Positions 24,727 through 31,815 are shown, counted from the first letter of the stretch. The stretch is DNA of 42,920 bases from a virus (IMGVR_UViG_3300046517_000359:1-42920), one strand, 5' to 3'. The notes: generated by a model not told the origin, from the sequence alone. A program made the numbers and translations.

Positions 24727-26136
24727 CTAGGCCAACCATGCATGCTCACCTACCGGTAAATACGGCGCGGGCGCGGCCTTCTCCTTCTTCGGCCGCACCT
24801 CATGCCCGAAGTTCAACTCCAGATACTCCGCGCAGTTCTGCCCGTGCTCAAACCAGCCGTCCTTCTTCGGGCGCCGCACCTGCTTGTTCCCCACGCTGAC
24901 CATGTGCTCGTCCCAGACGTAGCCCGCCTCGAAGCCATCGGCCAGGAATTTCTCGGGCACGGTCGCCTTCTCCGAGATGATGAGCCAATGCTCGGCATCG
25001 CTATTGATGACAAACGCTTCGGTGCGGTCAGCCGCTCGCTTGCGCATCTGGGCCGCCATGCGTTCGACCATCGCCAGGCGCACGGACGGGCTGTTACTGT
25101 CCCCGACATACACCGGCCGCATCCCCTTGGCTCTGAGCGTCTGCACCGCCCCTGACGTGCCGTGCGAGGTATCCGCCGCGCCGGCCGGGTCGCAGCACTC
25201 CTTAATCGCCACCGGGTTCGGGAACCACTGCGCTCGCAGGCCTAAGACAATCTCTAGGAAGTCATCGAGATAGAGCGACTGCCCGAGGATGCCCCCGAGA
25301 TACCGCACCTGGCCGAGCGGCGAGACTTGCCGGAACACGACGCACGGGTGATGCTTGCCGAAGTCCAGGGCCATCTCGAGCGGTAACTGCCGGTCGTAGT
25401 CCACCACGGTCTCATGCAGTTGCCGCACAAATGCGCCCTTGTAGACCGGCTCCCCGGTCACGTTCATGCCGCGCAACCCAAGAATCACGCTCCGATGCTT
25501 GGCATGGTCGGGCGGATACGCGGCTAAGGCGGCATCGAGGAGTTCGGGCGGCAGATTGTGCGCGTTGTCGTGAATGCTGATGGCGTAATACTTCCGCGCC
25601 AGGATGCGGTTATCGGACGGGAACTGCTGGGCCAGCCAATGCGTCACGTTCGGCGGATTGGGGCTGAAGATAAGCTGATGCGGGTAGCCAGGTTGCCGGA
25701 GTCGTAGGCGAAGCTCAAGGCTGAAATCTTCCGGCAGTTCCTCGGTCTGGTCGTTGTAGATGCCCGCGACACCCATGCCGCGCATCTTGCTGTAACGGGA
25801 CAGGGCGTCCGGGGACTTCAGGCCATAAGCAAAGCACTTCGAGCCGTTCGGGAAGTCATAGGCGAGTTCTTTGGCGTTCCACTGGGGGATCGTGCCGGCC
25901 TGGGTGCAAATGGCCTCAAACGCCGGCCGCACCTTGGTTTGCGTCTCGCCGTCCCCGTAGCGGCCGATCCACCAGTGAATGCCCGGATGGGCCAGCAGGC
26001 TGTTGAATACCTTCCATAGACAGGCCGTGGTTTTGCCAGAACTCAGCGCCCCTTCGAGGTCAATCTCGGCAGACATGTCCTGCATGAAGGCCGCAATCGG
26101 TCCTTTCCAGCGCATGTCCACAATGCGTGGGGTCAC
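24727..26136 (-). CDS. terL: Terminase large subunit (469 aa)
   Basis: Walker A 'GALSSGKT' at residues 29-36, Walker B 'GVAGIYNDQTEE' around 122-133, C-motif-like 'LIFSPNPPNVTHWL' near 155-168, nuclease acids in 'MALDFGKHHP' (D258) and 'IKECCDPAGAADTSHG' (D316). These are the ATPase and RNaseH-like nuclease of packaging motors. ATGA overlap with the 60-aa gene. P22 gp2 is 499 aa. It packages DNA with the portal and TerS. Confidence 0.92.
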   Translation of the reverse strand: MTPRIVDMRWKGPIAAFMQDMSAEIDLEGALSSGKTTACLWKVFNSLLAHPGIHWWIGRYGDGETQTKVRPAFEAICTQAGTIPQWNAKELAYDFPNGSKCFAYGLKSPDALSRYSKMRGMGVAGIYNDQTEELPEDFSLELRLRLRQPGYPHQLIFSPNPPNVTHWLAQQFPSDNRILARKYYAISIHDNAHNLPPELLDAALAAYPPDHAKHRSVILGLRGMNVTGEPVYKGAFVRQLHETVVDYDRQLPLEMALDFGKHHPCVVFRQVSPLGQVRYLGGILGQSLYLDDFLEIVLGLRAQWFPNPVAIKECCDPAGAADTSHGTSGAVQTLRAKGMRPVYVGDSNSPSVRLAMVERMAAQMRKRAADRTEAFVINSDAEHWLIISEKATVPEKFLADGFEAGYVWDEHMVSVGNKQVRRPKKDGWFEHGQNCAEYLELNFGHEVRPKKEKAAPAPYLPVGEHAWLA

Positions 26137-26315
26137 TTAGATGTCACCGTAGCGGTGATCACAAACCGCTGCCGGACGCCAGGCGCGACATGCGGTAACG
26201 CCAGGAGCTTCTGATGCCGCCGTCGTCGCCACGCATTCTTCGCCCGCCAGGAGCGCATCACATGAGGCGCGTAATGGCCTTCAATCGTGAAGACGTCGCC
26301 CGGCTTGAAAGTCAT
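26133..26315 (-). CDS. Small basic protein (60 aa)
   Basis: ATGA overlap on both sides. Begins 'MTFKPGDVFTIEGHYAPHVM' and has a 'WRRRRHQKLL' basic segment. Very small, with SH3-like strands at the start; unknown. Sits between terminase subunits. Confidence 0.55.
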   Translation of the reverse strand: MTFKPGDVFTIEGHYAPHVMRSWRAKNAWRRRRHQKLLALPHVAPGVRQRFVITATVTSK

Positions 26316-26566
26316 TTGCCCTCGTAGTGGTGATTGACCACGGTCGGCACGGTCGGCTCGGCGCCGCCGTCCTTCACTTGCAGGGGCAGCACACGGCCCA
26401 CGAGCGCCATGTAGGCCGTCGGGTTATTCGTGGCCTGCTGCTCGAGATAGGCCACGCCGCCGACGTTTGCGAGGGCCTGCAGGATCATATCCTTGAGGGC
26501 TTGGGGCACCTTGTTGGGCACGCCCTTAGGTCGTCCCTTCCCACGATTGCCGGCGGCTTTTTCCAT
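26312..26566 (-). CDS. Putative terminase small subunit (84 aa)
   Basis: N-terminus 'RGKGRPKGVPNKVPQALKDM' is a basic DNA-binding start common in small terminase or DUF5681-type proteins, followed by helices 'ILQALANVGGVAYLEQQATN' and 'AYMALVGRVLPLQVKDGG'. The usual neighbour of TerL. P22 gp3 is larger (162 aa), so confidence in the function is moderate. A weak stem (GGCCGTA...TACGGGCC) precedes it at 26571-26591 on the minus strand; no promoter was found. Confidence 0.65.
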   Translation of the reverse strand: MEKAAGNRGKGRPKGVPNKVPQALKDMILQALANVGGVAYLEQQATNNPTAYMALVGRVLPLQVKDGGAEPTVPTVVNHHYEGK

Positions 26567-26595
26567 AAAGGCCCGTAGTTTACGGCCAGCCTATT

Positions 26596-27069
26596 CTAGC
26601 CCTTCTCTGGGGACGGCGGGGCATCGAGCAGGGCGAGCAACGCATGAATCGCATTGAGAGAGACGGCCTTATCTTCATCTGGCGCAGGCACGAGGCGCAG
26701 TCCTAATTCAATCTGTTCTAGCTCGTCGCGTGTCGCCCCTCCAACCAGCCCTTCAAGCGCTTGCCGTAATCGGTCGCGCTGGCCCCGAATCGCCGCGAGG
26801 GTCCTCTCGGCACGCTCGGCACGTTCCTGTGCCCGTAAGGCGCGTGTCTCCGCCTCGGCGTGAATCCCGAACACGGTCTGACGCTCGGCCTCCGCCAGTC
26901 GGGCCTGGGCGGCGGCCAACTCCTCGTCTCGTGCCTGCAAGTGTCCAACAATGAACGCGCCATCCTGCATGCCGCCAAGCCCGAGATAGTCGTCAATGCG
27001 TTTTAAGTTGGCCTGGGCGGCGGCGAGGTCGGCCTTGAGAAAGTCACTAGCCGATTGAAAAACTCTCAC
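26596..27069 (-). CDS. Coiled-coil early protein (157 aa)
   Basis: GTG start at 27069 overlapping the end of the MTRLT gene, with AGAAGG upstream. Long heptad-like segments (LAAAQANLKRIDDY, LAAAQARLAEAERQTVF, ALRAQERAERAERTLAAI) indicate an extended coiled coil. The C-terminal 'LLALLDAPPSPEKG' resembles the end of the 213-aa protein at 27770-28411. Confidence 0.6.
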   Translation of the reverse strand: MRVFQSASDFLKADLAAAQANLKRIDDYLGLGGMQDGAFIVGHLQARDEELAAAQARLAEAERQTVFGIHAEAETRALRAQERAERAERTLAAIRGQRDRLRQALEGLVGGATRDELEQIELGLRLVPAPDEDKAVSLNAIHALLALLDAPPSPEKG

Positions 27070-27208
27070 GGTCAGCCTTCTGCTCCGCTCGCACGGCGTC
27101 GAGTTCGGCCAGTAACGCGACGACATGGTGACTCGCGAGACTGCCATCATGCCATTTATAGGGATAGGTGCGAATCTGCGCTTCGTGTTCCACGGTGAGC
27201 CGGGTCAT
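27047..27208 (-). CDS. MTRLT-family small early protein (53 aa)
   Basis: ATGA overlap with the 43-aa zinc protein. Sequence 'MTRLTVEHEAQIRTYPYKWH' then 'VVALLAELDAVRAEQKADRE'. Shares its first six residues and upstream DNA with 28725 (29-bp repeat). Unknown function; probably helical. Confidence 0.55.
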   Translation of the reverse strand: MTRLTVEHEAQIRTYPYKWHDGSLASHHVVALLAELDAVRAEQKADRESFSIG

Positions 27209-27223
27209 GGGCGGGGCCTCCGC
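27195..27223 (-). repeat. 29-bp gene-start repeat, copy 1
   Basis: Matches 28712-28740 with a single mismatch. Holds GGAGG, the ATG and 'MTRL' codons of the small gene here, and the stop of its neighbour. Confidence 0.85.
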
Positions 27224-27336
27224 TTATCTTCACAGTCCCAACAGACACAATTTCCATCGTCTGCATCTGATCGCGCATACCGCACAATCATGTAGCGACA
27301 CACGCGACATCGAAAGATGCGCTCACGCCATTTCAT
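27205..27336 (-). CDS. Small zinc protein (43 aa)
   Basis: ATGA overlaps at both ends. 'IFRCRVCRYMIVRY' and 'GNCVCWDCEDKRR' give two CxxC pairs and thus a compact zinc ribbon. Basic C-terminus. Too short to assign; presumably early host-modulating. Confidence 0.55.
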   Translation of the reverse strand: MKWRERIFRCRVCRYMIVRYARSDADDGNCVCWDCEDKRRPRP

Positions 27337-27533
27337 CGCGTCTCCTCGGCGTCAGGCGGGACAGACTTCGCGAGCACGGCCTCGTCAAACACATCGCTCA
27401 GAATGGAGTTCACCGCTTCGTTCATCGGCTTACAAATGCAATCACACGTATCATCGGCGGGGCATTCGGCCGTGTGTGCCGCACCAAACCATCGAACATA
27501 ATCCCGCAACCCGTCAATCTGCGCTTCAGTCAC
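27333..27533 (-). CDS. Small early protein with Cys cluster (66 aa)
   Basis: GTG start in GTGA overlap at 27533. Sequence 'VTEAQIDGLRDYVRWFGAAH' then 'CPADDTCDCICKPM' (four Cys) and ends 'SVPPDAEETR', a C-terminal motif shared with neighbours. Unknown. Confidence 0.55.
   Translation of the reverse strand: MTEAQIDGLRDYVRWFGAAHTAECPADDTCDCICKPMNEAVNSILSDVFDEAVLAKSVPPDAEETR
27342..27360 (-). repeat. 19-bp gene-end repeat, copy 1
   Basis: Identical to 29263-29281. Encodes the shared C-terminal PPDAEE residues just before the stop. Confidence 0.8.
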
Positions 27534-27700
27534 GGCGTCTCCTTCCGCTTCCACGTCAGCGACTCAGCTTCCGCCTTCGCTCGCCAACCCTCGGTCCCAA
27601 GCCCGTCGTTCGGATCGATCTCCTCATCCAACAAATGCTCCAGTAGTTGCAGATGGTCAAGCAGCGTCCATACATCTTCAAGCGACTGATGGCCGACCAT
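27530..27700 (-). CDS. Small acidic helical early protein (56 aa)
   Basis: ATG at 27700, preceded by GGGAAGG. Product 'MVGHQSLEDVWTLLDHLQLL' then 'EEIDPNDGLGTEGWRAKAEA' and 'WKRKETP'. Helical, acidic. The stop TGA overlaps the next GTG (GTGA). Unknown; the 69 bp upstream hold no gene. Confidence 0.5.
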   Translation of the reverse strand: MVGHQSLEDVWTLLDHLQLLEHLLDEEIDPNDGLGTEGWRAKAEAESLTWKRKETP

Positions 27701-27769
27701 CGCCTTCCCGCGAATCTGATTTAAGGTGCTGTCGTCGGCGTATGCTGGTAAGCCCTTACCCTTTGGAGA

Positions 27770-28411
27770 TCATCGCGTCTCCTTCACGTCAGGCGGGGCG
27801 TCGAGCAGGGCGAGCAGCGTGACCCTAGCTATCTCGCTCGGACTTTTACAAATCGCATCTTCGCCTAAATCACATTCGCACTCGCGCCAATGAAAGTCAC
27901 GCAGCACGTCGCAATACGCCCGAATCGCCGTGAGTCGCGGATCTTCAGTGACCACTGGCGAGGCGTTGAGCACTAGGCGAATCTCATGCGCCAGATGCGA
28001 GACGTTATCCTTGACCAGGCCAAACACGGCCGCGTCGAGGCGCGATTCATGTTCCCATTGCGCGACAATCTCTGGATACGTCGGCACCCGTTCAAGCAGC
28101 AATGCCACTTTGGCCGCCATCGCGTGTTCGCTGGAGGAGCACGGCGCATCGTCGCGTTTGTCGAGGGCCGACTGAAGCTGCCGATGGGCGTAGACGAGAT
28201 AATCTCGCTCGCCACGTCCGTCCACACGACAAGCGGTTTCGACGTCGCCCTTCGTGTTAATCAAGAGCGTCGGCGCGTCAGTCGCGTCCCGCTCCGCTCG
28301 CACGGAGTCGAGCCGTCCCACGAGAAACGGCAAGTCCGATTGCGGGTCGTAGTTCACGAGGAAGCGCCGAATCTCGGCTTCTCGGGCGTCGTCAGGTGTG
28401 AGCCGACTCAT
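27770..28411 (-). CDS. MSRLTPDD-family early protein (213 aa)
   Basis: Starts 'MSRLTPDDAREAEIRRFLVN', ATGA overlap. Helical regions 'VGRLDSVRAERDATDA', 'LQSALDKRDDA', 'VALLLERVPTYPEIVAQW' and 'HEIRLVLNASPVVTED', with Cys pair 'WRECECDLGEDAIC'. C-terminal 'LLALLDAPPDVKETR' shared with neighbours. Unknown function. Confidence 0.55.
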   Translation of the reverse strand: MSRLTPDDAREAEIRRFLVNYDPQSDLPFLVGRLDSVRAERDATDAPTLLINTKGDVETACRVDGRGERDYLVYAHRQLQSALDKRDDAPCSSSEHAMAAKVALLLERVPTYPEIVAQWEHESRLDAAVFGLVKDNVSHLAHEIRLVLNASPVVTEDPRLTAIRAYCDVLRDFHWRECECDLGEDAICKSPSEIARVTLLALLDAPPDVKETR

Positions 28412-28725
28412 ACCGCATCCTCCTTCGGCAAGCCATCCAGAATACGGACGATCTCTGTGCGTAGCCGCTTGGCTTCTGAGGTCATCAACGGTCGGAGCAC
28501 CTCCGCTCGAATCGCATCGGCCATCTTCACCCGACGCATGAGCGCCTCGAACATCGGCACGGATGAGTCGTATTCCAGTTCTTCTCGCGCCAAGCAGCGG
28601 CGACAGGTGCGCCATTTGTGGTCATCGTTGTTCGGCTCGTCATGGGGTTCGACGAGCGCCTCTAGGAGTTTCGTCACCTTGGCGATGAGTTCTGCGTCAC
28701 TCGCGTCAGGCGTGAGTCGGGTCAT
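28408..28725 (-). CDS. MTRLTPD-family early protein with CxxC (105 aa)
   Basis: ATGA overlap. 'MTRLTPDASDAELIAKVTKL' then 'WRTCRRCLAREELEYDSS' and 'MRRVKMADAIRAEVL'. Zinc-binding by a single CxxC is possible. Starts inside the 29-bp repeat. Confidence 0.55.
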   Translation of the reverse strand: MTRLTPDASDAELIAKVTKLLEALVEPHDEPNNDDHKWRTCRRCLAREELEYDSSVPMFEALMRRVKMADAIRAEVLRPLMTSEAKRLRTEIVRILDGLPKEDAV

Positions 28726-28740
28726 GGGCGGGGCCTCCGC
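28712..28740 (-). repeat. 29-bp gene-start repeat, copy 2
   Basis: Matches 27195-27223 except one base. Includes the GGAGG, the overlapping stop of the 38-aa membrane gene and the first MTRL codons. Confidence 0.85.
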
Positions 28741-28838
28741 AGCAGGAAACGCCAGACACGCCCATCTGTAATTACGGGCCAGACATAAACGAGTAGCCAC
28801 GCCGCCCAGAACAACCCAAACCATCGCCACATGTTCAT
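28722..28838 (-). CDS. Small membrane protein (38 aa)
   Basis: ATGA overlap upstream and its TGA overlaps the next ATG. 'MWRWFGLFWAAWLLVYVWPV' is a Trp-rich helix, with 'RFLLRRPRP' basic tail. Probably inner-membrane; role unknown. Confidence 0.5.
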   Translation of the reverse strand: MNMWRWFGLFWAAWLLVYVWPVITDGRVWRFLLRRPRP

Positions 28839-29257
28839 CGTTCGTCCTTTGGCGCAGATGGCCATTCTCGAAGCAGAAGATTCCGGCAGTCCTCTTCAAT
28901 GTTTCCAAGGTGCTCACGCAGATCCACGATGGTGGCGAACTTCAAAAACGCCGCCGCACGTTGCACCCGCGTGACGGTGATGACATCGATCTGTCGAAGA
29001 CGACGACGGTCACGAAGGCACTCCAAAAGATGTCTCGTATAGAACGCCAGATCGCTCTGTGTCACGACAGGATCGGCCTCGGCACACACACACCGCGACA
29101 GGTCTAACTCATCCGTGCCTTGAATGGTGCCCATGCAGTGCGGCATCACCGCGCCGCCCATGTAGGGGCAAATGTGACACGCATTCGGACAGACATGACG
29201 AAGCCGTTGCCGAGTGTGTGGCGAAATCCGCAATTCCAGTCCATGGGCCCGAGTCAT
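28835..29257 (-). CDS. Cysteine-rich early protein (140 aa)
   Basis: ATGA overlap. 'RHVCPNACHICPYMGGAVMP' and 'SRCVCAEAD' give several Cys pairs, then helices 'FYTRHLLECLRDRRRLRQID' and 'FLKFATIVDLREHLGNIEED'. Likely metal-binding. Unknown. Confidence 0.5.
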   Translation of the reverse strand: MTRAHGLELRISPHTRQRLRHVCPNACHICPYMGGAVMPHCMGTIQGTDELDLSRCVCAEADPVVTQSDLAFYTRHLLECLRDRRRLRQIDVITVTRVQRAAAFLKFATIVDLREHLGNIEEDCRNLLLREWPSAPKDER

Positions 29258-29601
29258 CGCGGCTCCTCGGCGTCAGGCGGGGCGGGCAGGGGCATCCAGT
29301 GCGTGGGAGAGAACGTGTATTCACCATCAGTCCAACTCGCACTGCATGGACTCAGTAGATCGCTCCATCGCGCGACAACAGGCCGATAACCAGGAACTAT
29401 ACTGATGCGGCAAATCAACACCGCTGTCTCGTCCTTCGGCGCGGTCGCAATCGGTTGCCAGCTGTGGACTTTCAATCTCACCCGTTCCGGCAGGCCTGAC
29501 CAGTCATGCAACCGGGTATCCGCAATGGGACCGTCGATGATCGTGGCGATCGCCTCGAGCAGGCGCATGGCGTCGTCGCACGCTACGTCGTTTTCAGCCA
29601 T
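29254..29601 (-). CDS. DUF551-like early protein (115 aa)
   Basis: Start at 29601, overlapping the nuclease stop by 19 nt. Motif 'WQPIATAPKDETAVLICRIS' plus 'RPVVARWSDLL', 'YTFSPTHWMPLPAPP' are the DUF551 signature. The function of DUF551 is unknown; it is common in phages. End 'PPDAEEPR' belongs to the recurring C-terminal group. Confidence 0.65.
   Translation of the reverse strand: MAENDVACDDAMRLLEAIATIIDGPIADTRLHDWSGLPERVRLKVHSWQPIATAPKDETAVLICRISIVPGYRPVVARWSDLLSPCSASWTDGEYTFSPTHWMPLPAPPDAEEPR
29263..29281 (-). repeat. 19-bp gene-end repeat, copy 2
   Basis: Same 19 bases as 27342-27360, at the end of the DUF551-like gene. Confidence 0.8.
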
Positions 29602-29891
29602 TCGAGCACCTCGCTGACATCCCCGCACGTCCGACACAGCCATACGGGAAACTGCGTCTTGAACTCCGCTTGCCCCTCATTCACGTCCTGGCCTTTGCGC
29701 TTCACTTCCACGAGGCAGATGCGGCCGGTCCAGGCGCGGAGTGCTCGATTCGTGGGCGGCGGGTGTTTCGGCCAACTCACGAGCAGATCGGCCACTTTCC
29801 ACTGGCTCAACTGTTTGACGGCGCAGCCGTGAGCCTCGAACAAGGCGATGATGGACGCCTCATTGCCGTCGCGCTTGGCAGCCCATCTCAC
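29583..29891 (-). CDS. Restriction-fold endonuclease of VRR-NUC/resolvase type (102 aa)
   Basis: GTG start (GTGA overlap). 'RDGNEASIIALFEAHG' gives an N-terminal Glu, 'KVADLLVSW' the Asp, and 'ICLVEVKRKG' the E-x-K, the active-site order of the PD-(D/E)xK nuclease fold. VRR-NUC phage enzymes and small resolvases have this size. May process recombination intermediates with Bet and Exo. Confidence 0.7.
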   Translation of the reverse strand: MRWAAKRDGNEASIIALFEAHGCAVKQLSQWKVADLLVSWPKHPPPTNRALRAWTGRICLVEVKRKGQDVNEGQAEFKTQFPVWLCRTCGDVSEVLEWLKTT

Positions 29892-30217
29892 CGATGCACC
29901 CGCGTTAATTTGATCCGCCCGTTCGCTTGATACTTGGCCCGTTGAGCGCCGAGCGGTTGCCCACAGACCGCGCATTTCCCTGGGTCATAGGCGCCTGGGT
30001 GAAACAGATGCCGCTTCGGCCGTCCCCCTTTGCGCCCATTCTTCCGGGCAGCGGCGGCTTTCTTTTTTGAGGTCTTGCCTTGACCAGCCATCCCACCGAG
30101 ACGCCCAAGCGTTACGGCGGCACGATTCGGCAACCACGACCATCCACACCACAGGCATTTCACAACGCCATTGCCTTGCGGCTCAACAGCAGAACGACGG
30201 CATTGATGGCATCTCAC
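29888..30217 (-). CDS. AT-hook / zinc-knuckle protein A (109 aa)
   Basis: GTG start (GTGA overlap). N-terminal 'RCHQCRRSAV' and 'VVKCLWCGWSW' CxxC pairs, the basic 'LGRLGGMAGQG', then 'AARKNGRKGGRPKRH' (AT-hook-like GRP) and 'GKCAVCGQPLGAQ' near the end. Paralogue of 30652-30879. Likely DNA-binding. Confidence 0.65.
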   Translation of the reverse strand: MRCHQCRRSAVEPQGNGVVKCLWCGWSWLPNRAAVTLGRLGGMAGQGKTSKKKAAAARKNGRKGGRPKRHLFHPGAYDPGKCAVCGQPLGAQRAKYQANGRIKLTRVHR

Positions 30218-30420
30218 GTCCGACGATCCGACTCAAAAACCAAAGAATCTAAATGCGCCATGAACGTGTGAAACCACCAACTGCAACGGCCTTTTTGTTT
30301 TGGACTGCGCCCACAAAACCGACAACGCGTTTTGAGCATAGTGATGAAATAATGACCGCGACTCGCTTTCATGCGTCTATCGGCTTCGACCTTCATCGCG
30401 GCCCATGCGAACGAGTCCAT
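30214..30420 (-). CDS. Small zinc-ribbon protein (68 aa)
   Basis: Motif 'CRFCGRSPKQKGRCSWWF' with three Cys. N-terminus 'AAMKVEADRRMKASRGHYFI' is helical and basic. No SD is evident and its start follows a short 3-nt gap. Unknown. Confidence 0.55.
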   Translation of the reverse strand: MDSFAWAAMKVEADRRMKASRGHYFITMLKTRCRFCGRSPKQKGRCSWWFHTFMAHLDSLVFESDRRT

Positions 30421-30423
30421 TCA

Positions 30424-30576
30424 CTAAAATCCGAGACGGTCAAGCGCATCGTCACAAGAAGGACAGATCGAACCACGCAGATACGAGTGCCGCACCTTAC
30501 GACCACCATCACAATGTTCACAGAAATCAAACCTACTGGACAGTAAGTAACGGCGGATTTCTCGGACCCACTTCAT
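30424..30576 (-). CDS. Small zinc-finger protein (50 aa)
   Basis: ATGA overlap with the 32-aa gene. 'FDFCEHCDGGRKVRHSY' and 'GSICPSCDDALDRLGF' form a two-CxxC zinc finger. Fits the many small zinc proteins of this region. Confidence 0.6.
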   Translation of the reverse strand: MKWVREIRRYLLSSRFDFCEHCDGGRKVRHSYLRGSICPSCDDALDRLGF

Positions 30577-30671
30577 AATATTATTATCCCATACCGGTAG
30601 GCGATGATGTCCTTCTCCTGCGTGTCACGACGGGCCGCCCAGCGCATCACCTTATCCCTGGCATCTGACAT
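30573..30671 (-). CDS. Small charged protein (24-32 aa)
   Basis: ATG at 30671 gives 32 aa ('MSDARDKVMRWAARRDTQ' then 'KDIIAYRYGIIIL'); an in-frame ATG at 30647 gives 24 aa and has AGGG upstream. The TGA overlaps the next ATG, the same coupling as its neighbours, which supports coding. Confidence 0.5.
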   Translation of the reverse strand: MSDARDKVMRWAARRDTQEKDIIAYRYGIIIL

Positions 30672-30879
30672 GCCGAATCGGATCAGAACCATGCACGCGA
30701 TCCCCTCGGCGAATCCGCTGCAAACACAACGGGCACCACGGGCCTTTGTGCGATTGCATAATCTGCGTCTTCGGCCGTCCCCCCTTGCGCCCATTCTTCC
30801 GGGCGGCGGAGGCTTTCTTCGGGGACGTTGCCAAACCCCCAAGACGGCCCAAGGCGACGGCGGCAGGATGCTTACTCAT
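30652..30879 (-). CDS. AT-hook / zinc-knuckle protein B (75 aa)
   Basis: ATGA overlap. 'AAVALGRLGGLATSPKKA' then 'RKNGRKGGRPKTQ' and 'WCPLCLQRIRRGDRVHG'. Clear paralogue of 29888-30217 but without the N-terminal zinc pair. DNA-binding likely. Confidence 0.65.
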   Translation of the reverse strand: MSKHPAAVALGRLGGLATSPKKASAARKNGRKGGRPKTQIMQSHKGPWCPLCLQRIRRGDRVHGSDPIRHVRCQG

Positions 30880-31121
30880 GCCGTCGCCTGACGGCGCCCC
30901 TTGATCGCTTCCGCATGGTCGGCCACGGCATGCACGCTCTGCCACTGGTCCAGAATGTTGTAGGCCGTCGCCTCGTGCATGGCAAACACGAGCACGCTTC
31001 GACGCCGCACGTCGTCGGCGGGGAACGGGCCGAACTGGGTCAGCGGATGCCCGAAGTTATTCGTCTGAATGAGTTTGACATTTCGACTACCACCCGTCAC
31101 CCGATAATGCGTTAGATGCAT
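30876..31121 (-). CDS. Early protein downstream of strong promoter (81 aa)
   Basis: Starts 'MHLTHYRVTGGSRNVKLIQT', with the ribosome site GAGGTGAGG and the promoter at 31140-31168 just upstream. Helical second half 'AMHEATAYNILDQWQSVHAV'. Unknown, but transcriptionally prominent. Confidence 0.6.
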   Translation of the reverse strand: MHLTHYRVTGGSRNVKLIQTNNFGHPLTQFGPFPADDVRRRSVLVFAMHEATAYNILDQWQSVHAVADHAEAIKGRRQATA

Positions 31122-31139
31122 GTCCTCACCTCACCCATG

Positions 31140-31168
31140 AGTATACACGAAGCGCTTAGCTTTGTCAA
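31140..31168 (-). promoter_or_regulatory. Strong sigma70 promoter for 31121 and downstream genes
   Basis: Minus strand TTGACA (31163-31168), 17-bp spacer, TATACT (31140-31145). Matches 6/6 and 5/6 consensus, start about 12-15 nt before the ATG at 31121. The spacer contains the palindrome AAGCGCTT (31150-31157), a possible operator. Confidence 0.85.
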
Positions 31169-31170
31169 AC

Positions 31171-31449
31171 TCAGTCGATGAGACGTTGTGCTTCAGATTG
31201 CGCCTGCTGCCCCTTGTAAACGCTCTTGACCACGGTCGGAGCCGTCACGCGCACCCGAAGCTCGAGGTCGGCTCGCACGGCCTGCAAGTCGGCCAGATAC
31301 GCCCCCGCAATCACCTTCAGGGTCACGGCATCGGGACACCACAGAATCGGCCCTTGCAGCGAGCACTGGCCGAACCAGGTGTATTGGTGATACCGGCTCA
31401 GGATGCCGGCGCGGACGAGGAAGCGCTGGACGGTCGCGTCAACGCTCAT
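31171..31449 (-). CDS. Early protein (92 aa)
   Basis: ATGA overlap. 'VQRFLVRAGILSRYHQYTWF', 'QGPILWCPDAVTLKVIAGAY' and 'LADLQAVRADLELRVRV'. The centre faintly recalls the DnaA N-terminal domain or other small replication initiators, but this is weak and not proven. Ends right at the internal promoter. Confidence 0.5.
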   Translation of the reverse strand: MSVDATVQRFLVRAGILSRYHQYTWFGQCSLQGPILWCPDAVTLKVIAGAYLADLQAVRADLELRVRVTAPTVVKSVYKGQQAQSEAQRLID

Positions 31450-31703
31450 GAGCGATCACGCTCGAGCGCCGCGTTATGCGCTTCGTCTAACGTCAACGTT
31501 TTGACTGGACGCCTCCCGTGGTGCCCGAGGGCCTCAAACTTCGCTTTGGCCTCGAGACTGATCGATTTCCCGACTCGTCGTTGTTTCCAGCCTTTCACGG
31601 GCGGCCACGGTATCCCAATCAGCGCCAGTTGCTTCGCCGTCCATCCCCCACGAATCGTGCAGTTCTGTTCAATCCAGTAGGCCGTGATTACAAAGTCATC
31701 CAT
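31446..31703 (-). CDS. Small phage protein with GIPWPPVKGWK motif (85 aa)
   Basis: 'GGWTAKQLALIGIPWPPVKG' with a basic 'WKQRRVGKSISLEAKAKFEA'. The 'GGWT..qL...G.PWPP..GWk' pattern recurs in phage hypothetical proteins. Ribosome site AGGA. It is the first gene after the non-coding gap. Confidence 0.6.
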   Translation of the reverse strand: MDDFVITAYWIEQNCTIRGGWTAKQLALIGIPWPPVKGWKQRRVGKSISLEAKAKFEALGHHGRRPVKTLTLDEAHNAALERDRS

Positions 31704-31780
31704 GACGTTTTCCTGCCTCTCACCGCCCTTGCATCAACAGCGAACTGGCGCCCGCGCATAGACCCCCCTCCCCCTAGTCC

Positions 31781-31815
31781 AGATCTAGATCTCTTGTCGT
31801 AAAAAAAAAGAGATC
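31781..31815. repeat. Palindrome and A9-tract hairpin
   Basis: AGATCTAGATCT is self-complementary (31781-31792). GATCTCTT (31788-31795) pairs with AAGAGATC (31808-31815) around a loop that includes most of a run of nine A. This is the most A+T-rich spot in the gap. Could be a DNA-unwinding or protein-binding site. Confidence 0.7.

Noticed and set aside
26571-26591. Weak stem before the terminase small subunit as a terminator
   Set aside because: Short stem with a bulge and only three T; not convincing.
27770-28615. 281-aa version of the MSRLT gene
   Set aside because: The extra N-terminal 68 residues overlap the neighbouring gene and are not protein-like; the ATGA-coupled start at 28411 is preferred.
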